Positions 1 to 10,633 are shown, numbered from the stretch's first letter. The stretch: 64,000 nt of DNA from Beroe ovata (GCA_946803715.1 CAMPET010000032.1:267654-331653), one strand, 5' to 3'. Translations and numbers: made by a program. Notes: a model not told the origin generated them from the sequence alone.

Positions 1-580
1 GTGTCACGTCTAGCTAGGTGTCACGTGATCATAGGATGGACAAGACATTCTTAAGCTTTGCTACAGGGGACTGGGGAGATAAGATTGTATGAGTTGTAGA
101 AATTTCGTACCTACTTCAAACCTTTTATAATCGTCTCGAAAACTATAATTTGTGACAAAAGAGAAAGAAACTATTTAGTGGAGTGATAGTTTACAATGGT
201 AATTTACAGAGGTCAAATGTTGTGATGTGGAGTGAATATAGAGTCCTCGAATTCAGAAACAAAAGAGTCATCTAATATAGAGCAAAAGAATATCATACTA
301 ATCCCTATCATAAAGTTATAATTGGGTGCGTAACAGCGAGCAGATTACTTGGCGTAGATTTTGAATGTGGTGCTATTTCGAGAAATCATTGAAAATTTTA
401 ATTCCTTACAATATGTGAGATTTAAAGCCGAATTACCAACAATATCACGAACTTCTTGAACGGATAATCTAATAATAAATCAAATTTCATATTAGCAAAA
501 GTAAAGAAACCCTTTTAAATATTCAATTACAAAATAAAAGTCAACTCAGATCTAGCAAAAAGCAAACACCAAATAGGTAC
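1..580. other. AT-rich intergenic sequence, no gene seen
   Basis: The left edge is AT-rich and has no long reading frame on either strand. It lies downstream of the minus-strand F-box gene, so it probably includes that gene's 3' UTR. I see no RNA gene or repeat array here. Confidence 0.5.
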
Positions 581-1435
581 CTATAATTCTCTCCTCATAA
601 TTTCTAAAAAATCCCATGTCTTGCCAGATTTCCAGAAAACATTCAGCCTGTCGTCAATTGTGAAACACAACTCATACCCCTCTTCCACCACAACATTGTC
701 AATGATGAGAAAAAACCAGGTCGGAACGGTGCTTTGTTCTATTTTTAGATTCTTATCATTGTAGTTGTTGTATGACAAGTCAATGTTACCACCCGATGTC
801 ACCAGTGCTTTCCACACGGCTGGATGAATGAAATAGTGTCTCGCTACTTCCCCCGTCGTACTGTTGAATAAACGTATCACCATCGGTTTATCCCCTTTCC
901 ACACAACATCATCCCTCACTTGGAAATGCATGCGGACACGATATGTGGCCGGATACACGGGGGAGCTAAGTTTGGGTAATTTAGTCGAGAAGATGAGCCA
1001 TGCAATCTCCTTCAGATAGACAACTTCACGGTCCAATACTGCGTCATGTTTGATAAACACGTGGTCTATGTCTCCTAGATACCCAAACACATGGGACTCG
1101 CAAATGCTCACTCTCACGAGGTCCGCTGAGTCGTCTACCGATTGCAAGATTTGCTGGAAGAGAGGCAATCTGTACAAATCGTCAGGGAGATACAGTGGTC
1201 GGAGTGTTAGGAGAGCGTTATAGAGCTTTCTTTCATATGGTAACAGTAGGCGTTCATTCGATAAGAAGAAGTGTTCAATTCTATCACACCTCCCAGACTT
1301 GATAGAAATGTGGTAAAGGTAGTCACTCACTGATTGGTATATGACATGGGATACTGAACAAAGCTGAGCGAGGTCTGTCGGGTTTAGGAAAGTGAAGACG
1401 TGCTCAAGCAAGAATGCACTCAAGTGTTCCAACAT
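581..1435 (-). CDS. F-box protein with C-terminal PP2-like domain
   Basis: Intronless 284-residue frame with ATG at 1435. Residues about 3-35 (LSAFLLEHVFTFLNPTDLAQ) look like an F-box, the SKP1-binding segment of SCF ubiquitin ligases. Residues about 140-284 resemble the phloem-protein-2 (PP2) fold of plant F-box/PP2 proteins: an opening WLIF strand, a central YRVRMHFQV strand, and a closing FWKSGKTWDFLEI that matches the PP2 ending WKxG-x5-EI. The PP2 domain in plants binds glycans. By inference this is a substrate receptor of an SCF ligase that may recognise glycosylated or similar ligands. The middle (residues 40-135) is unassigned helical sequence. It is co-oriented with the next two genes. 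It could instead be an FBA-type F-box protein, since both are beta-sandwiches. Confidence 0.6.
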   Translation of the reverse strand: MLEHLSAFLLEHVFTFLNPTDLAQLCSVSHVIYQSVSDYLYHISIKSGRCDRIEHFFLSNERLLLPYERKLYNALLTLRPLYLPDDLYRLPLFQQILQSVDDSADLVRVSICESHVFGYLGDIDHVFIKHDAVLDREVVYLKEIAWLIFSTKLPKLSSPVYPATYRVRMHFQVRDDVVWKGDKPMVIRLFNSTTGEVARHYFIHPAVWKALVTSGGNIDLSYNNYNDKNLKIEQSTVPTWFFLIIDNVVVEEGYELCFTIDDRLNVFWKSGKTWDFLEIMRREL

Positions 1436-1719
1436 TGGTATCTCATTGACTGTATCATACCTTTGAAAGGATTTTATTCATTTCCTTCTCTGCACGGATT
1501 TGTATCATACCTGGTAAAGGGATAGAGATATGTAAGTACATCGACATAAGTGGCCTGGTTAAGTCTATCATGATTCCTATGAAATCTCAACCATCATATA
1601 TGATTTGAATTTGTGTAAAAGTAGAAATTATCACCAAATTTCACGATAAAACTATCAAATAAATTTCTATTCCTATCATAAACGCTCGAATAATGAATAT
1701 TGCCGTTCTACTAACAGCA

Positions 1720-2922
1720 TCAATCCTTACCCAAGTCACTAGCAATTTCAGCCAGCTTTTGGAGTTGCCATGCTAAGCTGACTTTTTTGTGCAGTTCCAT
1801 GAATTTACCAGGATCCACTAGATAATCCTGCACATTGGGCACCTCCACCTTATATCTGTGATCTAACACCGTACCAGACTTATAGTTGTAAGTTCTGATC
1901 TTGTCTGATCTGTCACCTTGCTTGACTTGGTTTTTTACACGCTTGCTGGCCTCCAATTCCTGTGACTCCATCTCCTTTTTCAAGATAGCTGACTTGAGTT
2001 TTATCAAACAATCCTGCTTGTTCTCATGCGCTAACCTACTAGTCTGACTTGTAACACGGATGTTTGTCGGTTTGTGATAAATGGAACACTTACTGAGATG
2101 AGAGTCACCAAATTGACCCCCTGGTCCAGAGGATTTAGTGAAAGAGATTTCCATGTCATCCGGCTCCAGGTCGATTCTGATGTCGTCAGGTTTTTGCAAA
2201 ATTATGACGGCAACAGTGGAAGTGTGTATCCTGGTGTCATTGAATGGGACCCGCTGAACCCTGTGCACACCACCCTCAAACTGGAATATGCTGCCAACAT
2301 CTGGACCCGCGACTTCAACCACGATTTTACTGATGGATCTCTTGATGCTTTCGCTAGAATCTTCATCTATAACAGTCCATTTGAAGCCCCTCATTGTAGC
2401 TACAGATTCGTAAATCCTGTATAGATCAGCGGCAAAAACTGATGACTCTGTGCCTCCAGCCGCACTTCTAATCTCGAGAAAAATGCTCCCACCAGAAGGC
2501 TGGAGAGATTGCTCTATTTCGTATAGAATGTTGTCATAACAGTTGACAAGATCAGCTTTCAATTCACTTATTTCAGATTCAGCTAGTTTCCTCATCTCCT
2601 GGTCGCCTAGCAGCTCATGACATTCCGCCATGGTCTTTAGTATATTGCAGTGATCATCATAAAACTCGTAGAGTGCTTGGAACTTGTTGATGAATTTCTC
2701 TGAGGCAAGATTGTGCTTTACACCTCTACTTTCTACTGCTTTTTCATAATCCTTCTTGATGGTCTCCAAATATACTTCTTGGTTTTTAGTAAGTTTGTTA
2801 TATGTTTTCCAAATACTTAGATTAGATGCTGATAAACATTGTTCAATAGGCATCCGATTTAAGATTACAGTTGCCAAGTTTGGTTTCAAGCGGCAGCAAT
2901 GTGATGCCCATCTCTGTAGCAT
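1720..2922 (-). CDS. Divergent mitochondrial class-I peptide chain release factor (mtRF1/mtRF1a-like)
   Basis: Intronless, 400 residues. The frame opens upstream with TTG, but the first ATG is at 2922 and gives MLQRWASHCCRLKP, an Arg/Cys-rich start that fits a mitochondrial targeting peptide. The RF1 family signature is clear: EIRSAAGGTESSVFAADLYR (domain 2), HRVQRVP, then GPGGQ, the peptidyl-tRNA hydrolysis motif, and a C-terminal GDRSDKIRTYNY followed by a DHR motif. Two parts are unusual. The codon-recognition loop reads VPFNDTRIHTS where RF1/mtRF1a normally has P-x-T followed by an SQGR-like segment before IHTS. Right after GGQ, the family's HVNxTxSAVR is replaced by FGDSHLSKCSIYHKPT. It should terminate translation on mitochondrial ribosomes. 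Which stop codons it reads is uncertain because of these changes. Confidence 0.8.
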   Translation of the reverse strand: MLQRWASHCCRLKPNLATVILNRMPIEQCLSASNLSIWKTYNKLTKNQEVYLETIKKDYEKAVESRGVKHNLASEKFINKFQALYEFYDDHCNILKTMAECHELLGDQEMRKLAESEISELKADLVNCYDNILYEIEQSLQPSGGSIFLEIRSAAGGTESSVFAADLYRIYESVATMRGFKWTVIDEDSSESIKRSISKIVVEVAGPDVGSIFQFEGGVHRVQRVPFNDTRIHTSTVAVIILQKPDDIRIDLEPDDMEISFTKSSGPGGQFGDSHLSKCSIYHKPTNIRVTSQTSRLAHENKQDCLIKLKSAILKKEMESQELEASKRVKNQVKQGDRSDKIRTYNYKSGTVLDHRYKVEVPNVQDYLVDPGKFMELHKKVSLAWQLQKLAEIASDLGKD

Positions 2923-3464
2923 TGGCCGAAATGGAACTTCCAAACAGTGACTCTCTGGCGACTCTATGGGAATGTTATAGCATAGCTGCTCCCTTCATTT
3001 ATCAGACATGAATTAGAATTAGGGATCATATGAATGCAACAAGTTAATATGTAAAAAAAGTATAAATTTTATGGTCAAACACATAGTTGCAAAATTGATA
3101 AATTATGAGAGAATACACCATTCATCAAAAAACTTTTGCAGAAGCTATACGCTGAACAAAATCGTGAAAAACAATGAATCAAGAAGTAAAAGGTGTTATG
3201 ACAATTGAAAAAATCAACAACTATGAACTACATGGATTGCTGCAATGTTAATACGGACTCTGTAAATCATTATTTAAAAATCATGAATCATATAAATTAG
3301 TTTAACAGTACACGAAAATCATATTGTATTTACAGAGCAATTTCAATATGCTCTAGACAAACTCAGCATTCATGAATCTATCANAAGAGTAGAAACTAAA
3401 AATAATAGGGTTGGAACTTAATTTGTCAATCAATTCATCAAGAGATTCAACAGATTTCAAATGA
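2923..3464. other. Spacer between release factor and SNX17 genes
   Basis: AT-rich sequence with a single n at 3384. No coding frame or repeat array is seen. It should contain the 3' end of SNX17 and the promoter of the release factor. Confidence 0.5.
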
Positions 3465-4730
3465 TTACAAATCATCATCATTGATTCCTTCCATGAACAG
3501 TTCGTTATCTTGGTTCTTCAGAGAATTAAAACTTGGCAACCTGCTTTTCGGAATCTGCCATGACTTTTTTTCTTTATTTGAGGATAGTTGCACTTCATCT
3601 TGAGACTCAACATTCTCTGCATTTGCTCCATCAATCAACTCATCAAGAATAGATTGCAGGGCCATTGATATCAATATGACATTTGACTTAGATGTAGAAA
3701 TATTGATCCATTTCAAGACATCCTTCATGACAAGAAAGTGTACTGAGAGTGTGTCTTTCTTATCATTGAAAAGTGTCCAAGATTTGATCCTCTTTATTGG
3801 AAGAGCAATGTTTTTGCCATCTGCATATTCTAACCTTAATTTATCACTCCCTGCATAAACCACCACATCTGAAATTTCATTCTCATTTGGATAATCAATT
3901 TGAGCAGAAGCAAGCTGCATGAATCCATACATAAACTCCGATTTGACTATCCTAATAAATTTTTCTTTGAGACCTGCTGTCTTCAATTGCTTCAAAGTTT
4001 TTAGTGTATCAGAAGATGGTTTTATCCATCTGTCTTCAAGGTTTCTAATACACTCAATAAAGAGCATATGCAAAGTAACATTATGTTTCATCAATTCCTC
4101 ATCAATTTTGACATTCCAATATGACCTTCTTATCTCAATAGAATGGGTTTGGTCAAGAGACTTCAATGTAAAATAAGGACATTCAACATCCTGAAGCTTC
4201 CGAACAATATTATTTCTTTTTTGTTCATTCTCTTGAACTAAAAAAAGTGCGAAAAAATGGTGATATTTGACATCAATTCCAATAGATGAGGCTACCTGCT
4301 GCAAGACATCAGGACTGTAGTCTGAACTATTTATATCAATAGATATCAGCTTCCTATCTACTTGATGAATATCAATCCTAACAGAATCAGAGTCATTGAG
4401 TTTGTTGAATTCTTTTTGTGACTGTAACAAGAAGTCAACAAATAAGTTAGATTTCATAATTTCTGGCTGTTGCCCAATTGTTTGTAAGTATAGCTCTAAC
4501 ATATCCTTCCTTTCTTTCTTCTCAAATGCACTTAGAGAGAAAAGCTTTTTAGGAGGAAATTCAGCAAGGTTGGTAGTGTCAAATCTTTTCTGGAGCTGTT
4601 CATTTAGCTTATATAACTGACTGTATCTTGCTGATGAATGAACTGCACCATTAACATGGATTTCATAAGCAGTGTAGGATGAACCATCACTTTCTGTTAC
4701 TTCTTCACAAGTAGGTATGGAGAAGAACAT
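3465..4730 (-). CDS. SNX17: Sorting nexin 17, PX-FERM endosomal recycling adaptor
   Basis: Intronless, 421 residues (human SNX17 has 470), ATG at 4730. The start MFFSIP and the segment YEIHVNG match SNX17. The PX domain (about 1-110) contains EFPPKKLFSLSAFEKKER, the PI3P-binding part. An atypical FERM module (about 115-390) follows, with F1 VRIDIHQVDRKLISIDI, F2 LFLVQENEQKRNNIVRKLQD, and an F3 ending near ISMALQSILDELI. The tail ends FMEGINDDDL, matching the vertebrate F-x-EGI-x-DEDL end that binds the Retriever subunit VPS26C. SNX17 binds NPxY cargo such as integrins and LRP1 on early endosomes and sends it to the Retriever-Commander recycling route. Conservation of the last residues suggests that link is present here. 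Lack of introns contrasts with most neighbouring genes and could mean ancient retroposition. Confidence 0.93.
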   Translation of the reverse strand: MFFSIPTCEEVTESDGSSYTAYEIHVNGAVHSSARYSQLYKLNEQLQKRFDTTNLAEFPPKKLFSLSAFEKKERKDMLELYLQTIGQQPEIMKSNLFVDFLLQSQKEFNKLNDSDSVRIDIHQVDRKLISIDINSSDYSPDVLQQVASSIGIDVKYHHFFALFLVQENEQKRNNIVRKLQDVECPYFTLKSLDQTHSIEIRRSYWNVKIDEELMKHNVTLHMLFIECIRNLEDRWIKPSSDTLKTLKQLKTAGLKEKFIRIVKSEFMYGFMQLASAQIDYPNENEISDVVVYAGSDKLRLEYADGKNIALPIKRIKSWTLFNDKKDTLSVHFLVMKDVLKWINISTSKSNVILISMALQSILDELIDGANAENVESQDEVQLSSNKEKKSWQIPKSRLPSFNSLKNQDNELFMEGINDDDL

Positions 4731-4943
4731 CTTAATCCTAATACTTCATTTCCCTGAAAACAATAACAAATATGACAAAACCAACATTAGATAAATTGTA
4801 GTGGCATATCAAGTCGTTAACTCAAACTATCACTTAACATCTCCTTGGAAGCTTGAATCAAAACACTTCAGCTTCATAGGATTCCATAATGTGATCATAT
4901 GAGTGATTATATCAACTTGATAATCTGACAAAATTAAATTCAA

Positions 4944-5031
4944 TGACAAAATTTTTAAGGGAATAGATTAAAGCAAAATAAGTAAATACTATTTACTTAT
5001 TCTGCATATATCTATTCCCAAAATTTTATGA
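4944..5031. repeat. AT-rich imperfect inverted repeat (MITE-like hairpin)
   Basis: The left arm runs from TGACAAAATTTTTAAGGGAA through AATAAGTAAATA. It pairs with a right arm ending CCCAAAATTTTATGA, and both arms contain GGGAATAGAT in opposite orientation. Arms are about 40 bp with almost no loop, centred near 4987. It looks like a non-autonomous fold-back element, or could form a stem-loop if transcribed. Confidence 0.7.
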
Positions 5032-5466
5032 CTTCAAATGAATGAATACAAGAGTTATGGTATTCAGCCATCACTTTGCTTGTTAATGATTGTAGTAAGA
5101 TAGACCCTGGATTTGTGCAGCAGCTTGCCACAGGAGTGGCATCGCGATCAAAGCTCAGGGCTTTGCTTCACAAAGCATGTTAAAACACAATGATTAATAA
5201 CAAGGAAAATGTAAGTATATCCGGTGCTAAAAGGCACTACCTATCACAAATATTCAAATATATAATGCAAAATGCAATCAGCTATGTTAAAATGCAATAT
5301 ACAATCTTGATCTTGATCATTGATCCAAAAAATTTCAAAAAAACTTATGGACAAATGAAAGAATTATCTAAAAGCGCGCGCTTGCGCAGGCGCCCCGATT
5401 CAATTGGCGAAATGTCATGACATTGAGCAAAATTTTAAAAAATTGATTTTAAACCCCCGCTGCACT

Positions 5467-5596
5467 GCCGGATGTTTTATCTGTTCATATCTGTTTACTG
5501 TTTTTTGCGCGCGCATTTCATCGAAGGCCTCTTTCGGCCTTTGATGAAAGCGCACGCGCCGCGCGCGCATGAAACAGTGGACAGATAACATCCGGC
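5467..5596. repeat. 130-bp fold-back element with GCCGGATG termini
   Basis: It starts GCCGGATGTTTTATCTGT and ends ACAGATAACATCCGGC, the imperfect reverse complement. The centre is a second palindrome, TTCATCGAAGGCCT facing AGGCCTTTGATGAA types of sequence, flanked by GCGCGCG runs. The structure is that of a miniature inverted-repeat transposable element. Confidence 0.75.
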
Positions 5597-5599
5597 AAC

Positions 5600-5840
5600 G
5601 GCTTGTCGATCAATGCAATAGACCCTGTCGAGAATTTCGTTCTGCGCGCGGCGCAATAACTTATTCTCAGATGCAAGCCGCTCCGCGGCTTGGATCAGCG
5701 GTCTAGCTTTGCCAGACAACCTTGCACCTGCAGTCATGTCATGTCACTGCTTTGAAATTGAATGTTCCCACGTTCGCGTTGCCTGACCCAATCTGTCCTT
5801 ATCTGAGTAGAATAGGGGCATTCAATGTGTGCACAAAATT
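5600..5840. repeat. Dispersed GC-rich repeat, copy 1
   Basis: Contains ATAGACCCTGTCGAGAATTT, then TTCTGCGCGCG, GCAAGCCG, GATCAGCGGTCTAGC and, after a spacer, CTGAGTAGAATAGGGGC followed by TGTGCACA. The same blocks recur near 46.5-47.0 kb. It is an interspersed family, not a gene, and the short reading frames inside it should be ignored. Confidence 0.7.
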
Positions 5841-6475
5841 GAGACCAATTTCCAATTTCCGCAACCAAATGCTAATCAGGATGGAGGAAACTTTTTGTCC
5901 TCTGTCATGTACTTTTGCCGTTTGCACATGTTTGACATCATTTGTAACAGTGGCTATGTAATTTACTTTTGTAGTTTAAAGCACATTGGCAACATATTTG
6001 AGTTGACAAATGTAGGTTTACATTATTTTTTAATAAACCATTAAAAGCTTTATCTGTGAGATGATTCGATGATGTCATGATGAGTACAAGTGAAACTCAA
6101 GAGGTATGGCACATTGATCATAAATCGAACCTAACACATCCAACTAATCAAATGACAGTTTCGGAATTATTAAGCTAAATCTCCATCTTCAGGATCTTTA
6201 TTTCATTTTGGATATTGTTCCTAGAAATCAAATTGTGTTGTGAGACTTATCAGTGCAGTATTTTTGGCTTTTTGGTAGAGAGATGTCTTTTTGGAGTCCT
6301 TCTATCAACATCCCAACTTTTTTGAATTTTTTTCAAGTTCACAGCCCTTTACATGTTTGAGATTCTTTTCTGTGGTACAACCAGATAGGACTCTTTGATT
6401 GATGAAGTATTTTCTATCATTATCTTTGGTCTTATAAGTATGGATTCCTCTACTAATCATGGATAACAATAGTGT

Positions 6476-9400
6476 ATGTCTTCCTCCCATGAGAGAAAGC
6501 GTCCTAAGTTGAGTTCACCTGTTGCTGATATTGAGACAATACCAATAAGTGATGAGAGCGGAGATGAAGATCAACCAAAGCTTATTCCCTTCATCAAAAT
6601 TGAAGACATATCCTCTGATGATTCTGATTCTGCTGAGCAAAAGTCACGATGTAGGAAATCTCATGCAATTTCTGAGCTGGGGCTTGAGGCCAAGCCATCT
6701 TTGGACTTGAATTCCCCACTGAAATTGCTGTCACAATCAAATTTACTTGATAGTAGCCATCAAAAAAGCTCCATTTGTTCACTAGAGCCAACTTCAACTA
6801 CCAGCCCCTGTAATATTGAAGTTTCAAAGGCAGATTCCCAGAGTAATGTTATATCAACAACTACAATGCTATCACCTTTTCACTGTGAAAGCAAAGTGTC
6901 AACACTTGGATCACCAAGATACATGGTTCAGGAGATATCATCGACTGTGGTACTCCATAAAAGATTCCTTTTAACAGGTCTCAATAGGTGAGTATTCAAG
7001 CAGTTAAGAATTCATGAATCTGTACAGGTAATCTGTGCAGGTAAGAAGTCATGAATCTGTGCCCGCTTATAAGTTTTAATGTTCTTTGTGAATCAAGCAA
7101 AAATGTAACCCACCCTCAGTGGTAAATTGGAAACAAAAGAGCGGATAAAAATCATGATTAAGCAACTAGGAGGAGAGTATATCGACAGCCCAAACTTTGT
7201 AGAGAGATGTACACACATTGTTCTTGGTAAACCGAACACTGGAGAGAAGTATATGGGAGGATTAATCACAGGAAAATGGCTTCTCAAAACTGAATATGTT
7301 GAGGAAAGTTATGCAGAAGGTTATTGGTTAGAAGAGGATAGTTATGAATGGACAAAAGATGCTATTGAAAAGTGAGTTTCTGTAATAATCTTTGTAAATT
7401 CAAAGAGACAATGATCGTCCTGTTTTCAACTCTATCATAACTGACACAAAATTTCACATTTTATTTTGCAGACTAACATCTAATACTGATCCAGAACTTG
7501 CTAAATTAGCAAGCTCTGCACGAAGATGCAGACTAAGATACAGTGCTGAGGGTCCTTTCCATGACATGACTGCCAGTATTCTTAGTGACCATCCCAGACG
7601 TTTGGAGTGTTATGAAAGGTATAAGTGGACTCAATTTCTAATTTGCGTAACAACCAGGAGGATTGTCTGACTTAGAGTGTATGAACGATTTCAATGTGCA
7701 CAGGTTATTCAAAGCTGGAGGTGGCCGGGTAATAAACATACAGGACTATAGGAAGCGTCACAAGGAGTTGAGTTTTATTCTGGTTGACAATCCTGACCAG
7801 ACACACATCCCACTGAAAAACCCATCTGTTCCCCTTCTTCGCATAAGCTACATCCACAACATCGTTTTGGAGGTGACTTTGACAGCACAGTGTTAATTCC
7901 GTTGCTGAATTGGGTCATAGTTAATGTCTCTCAAGCTTTCCTTGACATCTTTGGCATTCACAACTTGTAAATCACAGCCCTCTACTTTCCGCTCCAGGAG
8001 ACAAAGCCGGACATAGCGGGGTATAGGGTTAAGAGGGAGGAAGCACAGAATGTGTTACCAACAGTTCCTTGGACATGTACATTCAGTAGAATCAGAAAGG
8101 AAATTAACCTCACCAGTGTAATTATAATCAAATAATACCTTCTGGCGTGAGGGATACGTGCGATAATGCACGAACGCAGTGAGGGCGAGCACGTATCACG
8201 AAAACAGCCAGAAGGTATTATGTGTTATAATATTCTCCATGTGATATATAAAACAGATATATATTTCAAAACAAAAAATATATAGTCTGTCCCGGAAGAG
8301 AGAGCAGTCAAAACAACGAAGGTATTAGCTGCTATAATCTTGCACTGCGAGCACCATTATCAGAAATAGAGAGCGTGCATTATTAGCGGAAATAACGCCC
8401 GGAGAGTATTATAACAACCATTACTCATGCACAAAGTTCAATTCAATTGCCAAAATATCATTTCATACCTAGATATGTGGAGCTTCAAGTTTGTGCTGAC
8501 GGCTAGCACCAAGTCAAATCTAAAATATGTTAAGAAGGCCACCCGCTAAGGACTAAATATATTATATGTGTGTCTTAAGAATATTAATTTCTTTAACTTG
8601 TAGAACTAAATACCCTCAGTAACTGGTATATACTGTTTGAATTAATCAAGCTCTTAGGGAGCTATCAATAAAATAAATAAGATAAATAACAAAATAAATA
8701 ATAAGGCTGCAGTTTTGTGACTTGCCGAGGTCAGGCTGCATTGTTACCAGAGACCTGAGTTTCTGGCAGGCTTGCCCAAAGCCAAACATTAAAATAAAAA
8801 TAAAAAATCACGTCAATGGCATGAAATCTAATAAGTTAAAAATCCAAGAATCGTTCAATTAGCCAGTCATCTGTGCATATAGTACAAATTTATTTAAGAA
8901 CCATGTCTTCTCCATGAGCTTTCACAATGTTCTCCACAGAAAAAGTGTCCAAGAAAGGTAGTTGACTACATAGACGGGGTAACCTGCGCTGAGTCGTGGG
9001 GAGCAATCCTACTACCCCTCACCAACAACCAGGCTCCTCCCGCACATATGCTTAGATCTGTCATCACAAAATCCCTCTTACCTGCCACACAGTGTAAGAG
9101 ATTATTCAGCCTGGGCCGACAAAAGTGGTTTTTGAATAGTTGTCATTCATACCTATTACCTACTGCGCCCAATGCTATAAAATGCTATGGAATGGGATGA
9201 AATGTGAACTAATCTTGACATGGACATTTCATCAGTTGGACCACTGCGACAAGTTCTATCCGACCTCTACATTCTCTCTTGGTTCATTCCGCCCAGTCAT
9301 GTGAACAGAGACTATTATGTGAACTTGTTACAAATAGTGGACAAGAAGGATGATGTGTCTCACAACGCTGACAAGTTCATTGCACTGCTAGAGTAAGTTA

Positions 9401-10633
9401 TGTGCTAGTAAAGAGAGGTGTGGACTGTTCAGCTGGGTGTTTCGGTAACAACTGGTGAAGGGGGTTTGGTAATTGGTCTGGTGATAACAGTCAGATAACG
9501 TTGTTTCTCGTGTAGGGATGCAGTGAGGAAGGAGGGATCGAGACGTCACCCTCAGTCACATCGTTACCTCATTTTCTGGCTGGAGCTCCTAGAAAAGGAT
9601 TTCTGGAACTGGGAGCGACGACCTAACAACATGAAACCGCTCTGTGAACGGATACTCAACTCGTGGCACTACATCAAGCACGTGCTGAAAGTCTTCCTCA
9701 GATCGTACATGGTCGTCATGACGAACGATCATGTGCCGGTTAGTCCTCCAAATGTCGATATGATGGCTTCTCTGTTTTCGTGATAGTGATAACACACTCA
9801 AACCATTCCTTAGGATCGGTTAAAACTGGCTATGAATTCACAATTGATAGTCTACTTCACGTCAAACGAAATCAAAAGGAAAGCGACGAAAAAGGAAGAC
9901 AGATATCAGGCAGGAACTATTATAGACAGGATTGGCGAATCTGTGTGCCGAGTTGTCATGGCAACTCTGAAACTCAATGATGTGCGACGATTGCACACGC
10001 TTGTGCATATGCTCAGTTTTTCTTATACCCTCGTCATTGTTGTATTCAACAAGGTGATTAAACACGGCAAAAACACATGTAATAGTAATGTTGAACTTGC
10101 TGTTCTGTCAGTAATTGGACTACCCTCTGCAGCATTCTGATGTTAATCCCCATTCGCAGGTGCTGGTCAGTCTCAACCATTCCCTTGTTCCTGAGTATTT
10201 CAAGGTGTTATCAAGCCGGCCGCCATCTTGGGAAAAATTCTATAACTTCTACGTAAGTTCCAACAGTAGTATGAGATTGAAATTGTATCAATTTATAGTA
10301 GCGAAGGTTCGAAGGATGTGTGATAATATGAAGGAACGTCCCCTGAAAAGCTATGATTTAGCTATGTTTTTAACAAGACCCCCTCACCACATTATTCAGT
10401 TGTATGTACGGTACGATGCCCCTGACGCCCCCTCCTCAACCTTCACATCAGAAGTATACCTTATCCTTCTCTCGGCCATGTTCCGATCCCTCCTGGCAGA
10501 CCTCTCCAAACCTCCCTCAGAACTCAATCCTCTCGACAAGACTCTCGACTTCCAGAGGACTATGACTCGGGACTGTGATATCAGTCCGTCTGGGAAACTT
10601 ATCTTGAAACTCCTTATCAAATCAGTCCGATAG
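6476..10633 (+). CDS. SLF1: SLF1-like SMC5/6 localisation factor: SIM-like N terminus, BRCT pair, NSE5-like domain
   Basis: Ten exons: 6476-6987, 7120-7371, 7472-7618, 7704-7872, 7998-8117, 8940-9093, 9236-9392, 9516-9738, 9814-10053, 10160-10633. All junctions are GT-AG and in phase, giving 815 residues. Residues 1-160 are acidic and Ser-rich with SUMO-interaction-like ETIPISDESGDED and KIEDISSDDSD. BRCT 1 (about 163-260) has CTHIVLGKP, GKWLL and EEDSYEW. BRCT 2 (about 285-375) has LFKAGGGRVI. Both resemble the SLF1 N-terminal and TopBP1 C-terminal BRCT pairs. Residues about 405-815 are helical. APPAHMLRSVITKSLLP and IPPSHVNRDYYVNLLQ resemble the SLF1 region before its ankyrin repeats. No ankyrin motif is present. 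SLF1 with SLF2 brings SMC5/6 to RAD18-marked DNA damage. The TopBP1 alternative is less likely because of the helical region. The exon 5-6 join is the weakest. Confidence 0.62.
8134..8220. repeat. Inverted repeat in SLF1-like intron 5
   Basis: AATACCTTCTGGC is mirrored by GCCAGAAGGTATT, and just inside GATACGTGC faces GCACGTATC. The arms are about 40 bp, making a MITE-like hairpin. It helps explain why this intron (8118-8939) is longer than its neighbours. A stop codon in the hairpin edge (8133-8135) would end the protein if the intron were retained. Confidence 0.75.

Larger units (their letters stand above)
4731..6475. other. Intergenic region with fold-back repeats
   Basis: AT-rich DNA between divergent SNX17 (minus) and the SLF1-like gene (plus). 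Apart from the fold-back elements and the GC-rich repeat listed separately, I see no supported gene. The open frames here fall in repeat sequence. Confidence 0.5.

Noticed and set aside
6476-8135. Reading the BRCT gene as a stand-alone short TopBP1
   Set aside because: The exon at 7998-8117 ends at a donor in phase with the exon at 8940, and the downstream exons resemble SLF1, not TopBP1.
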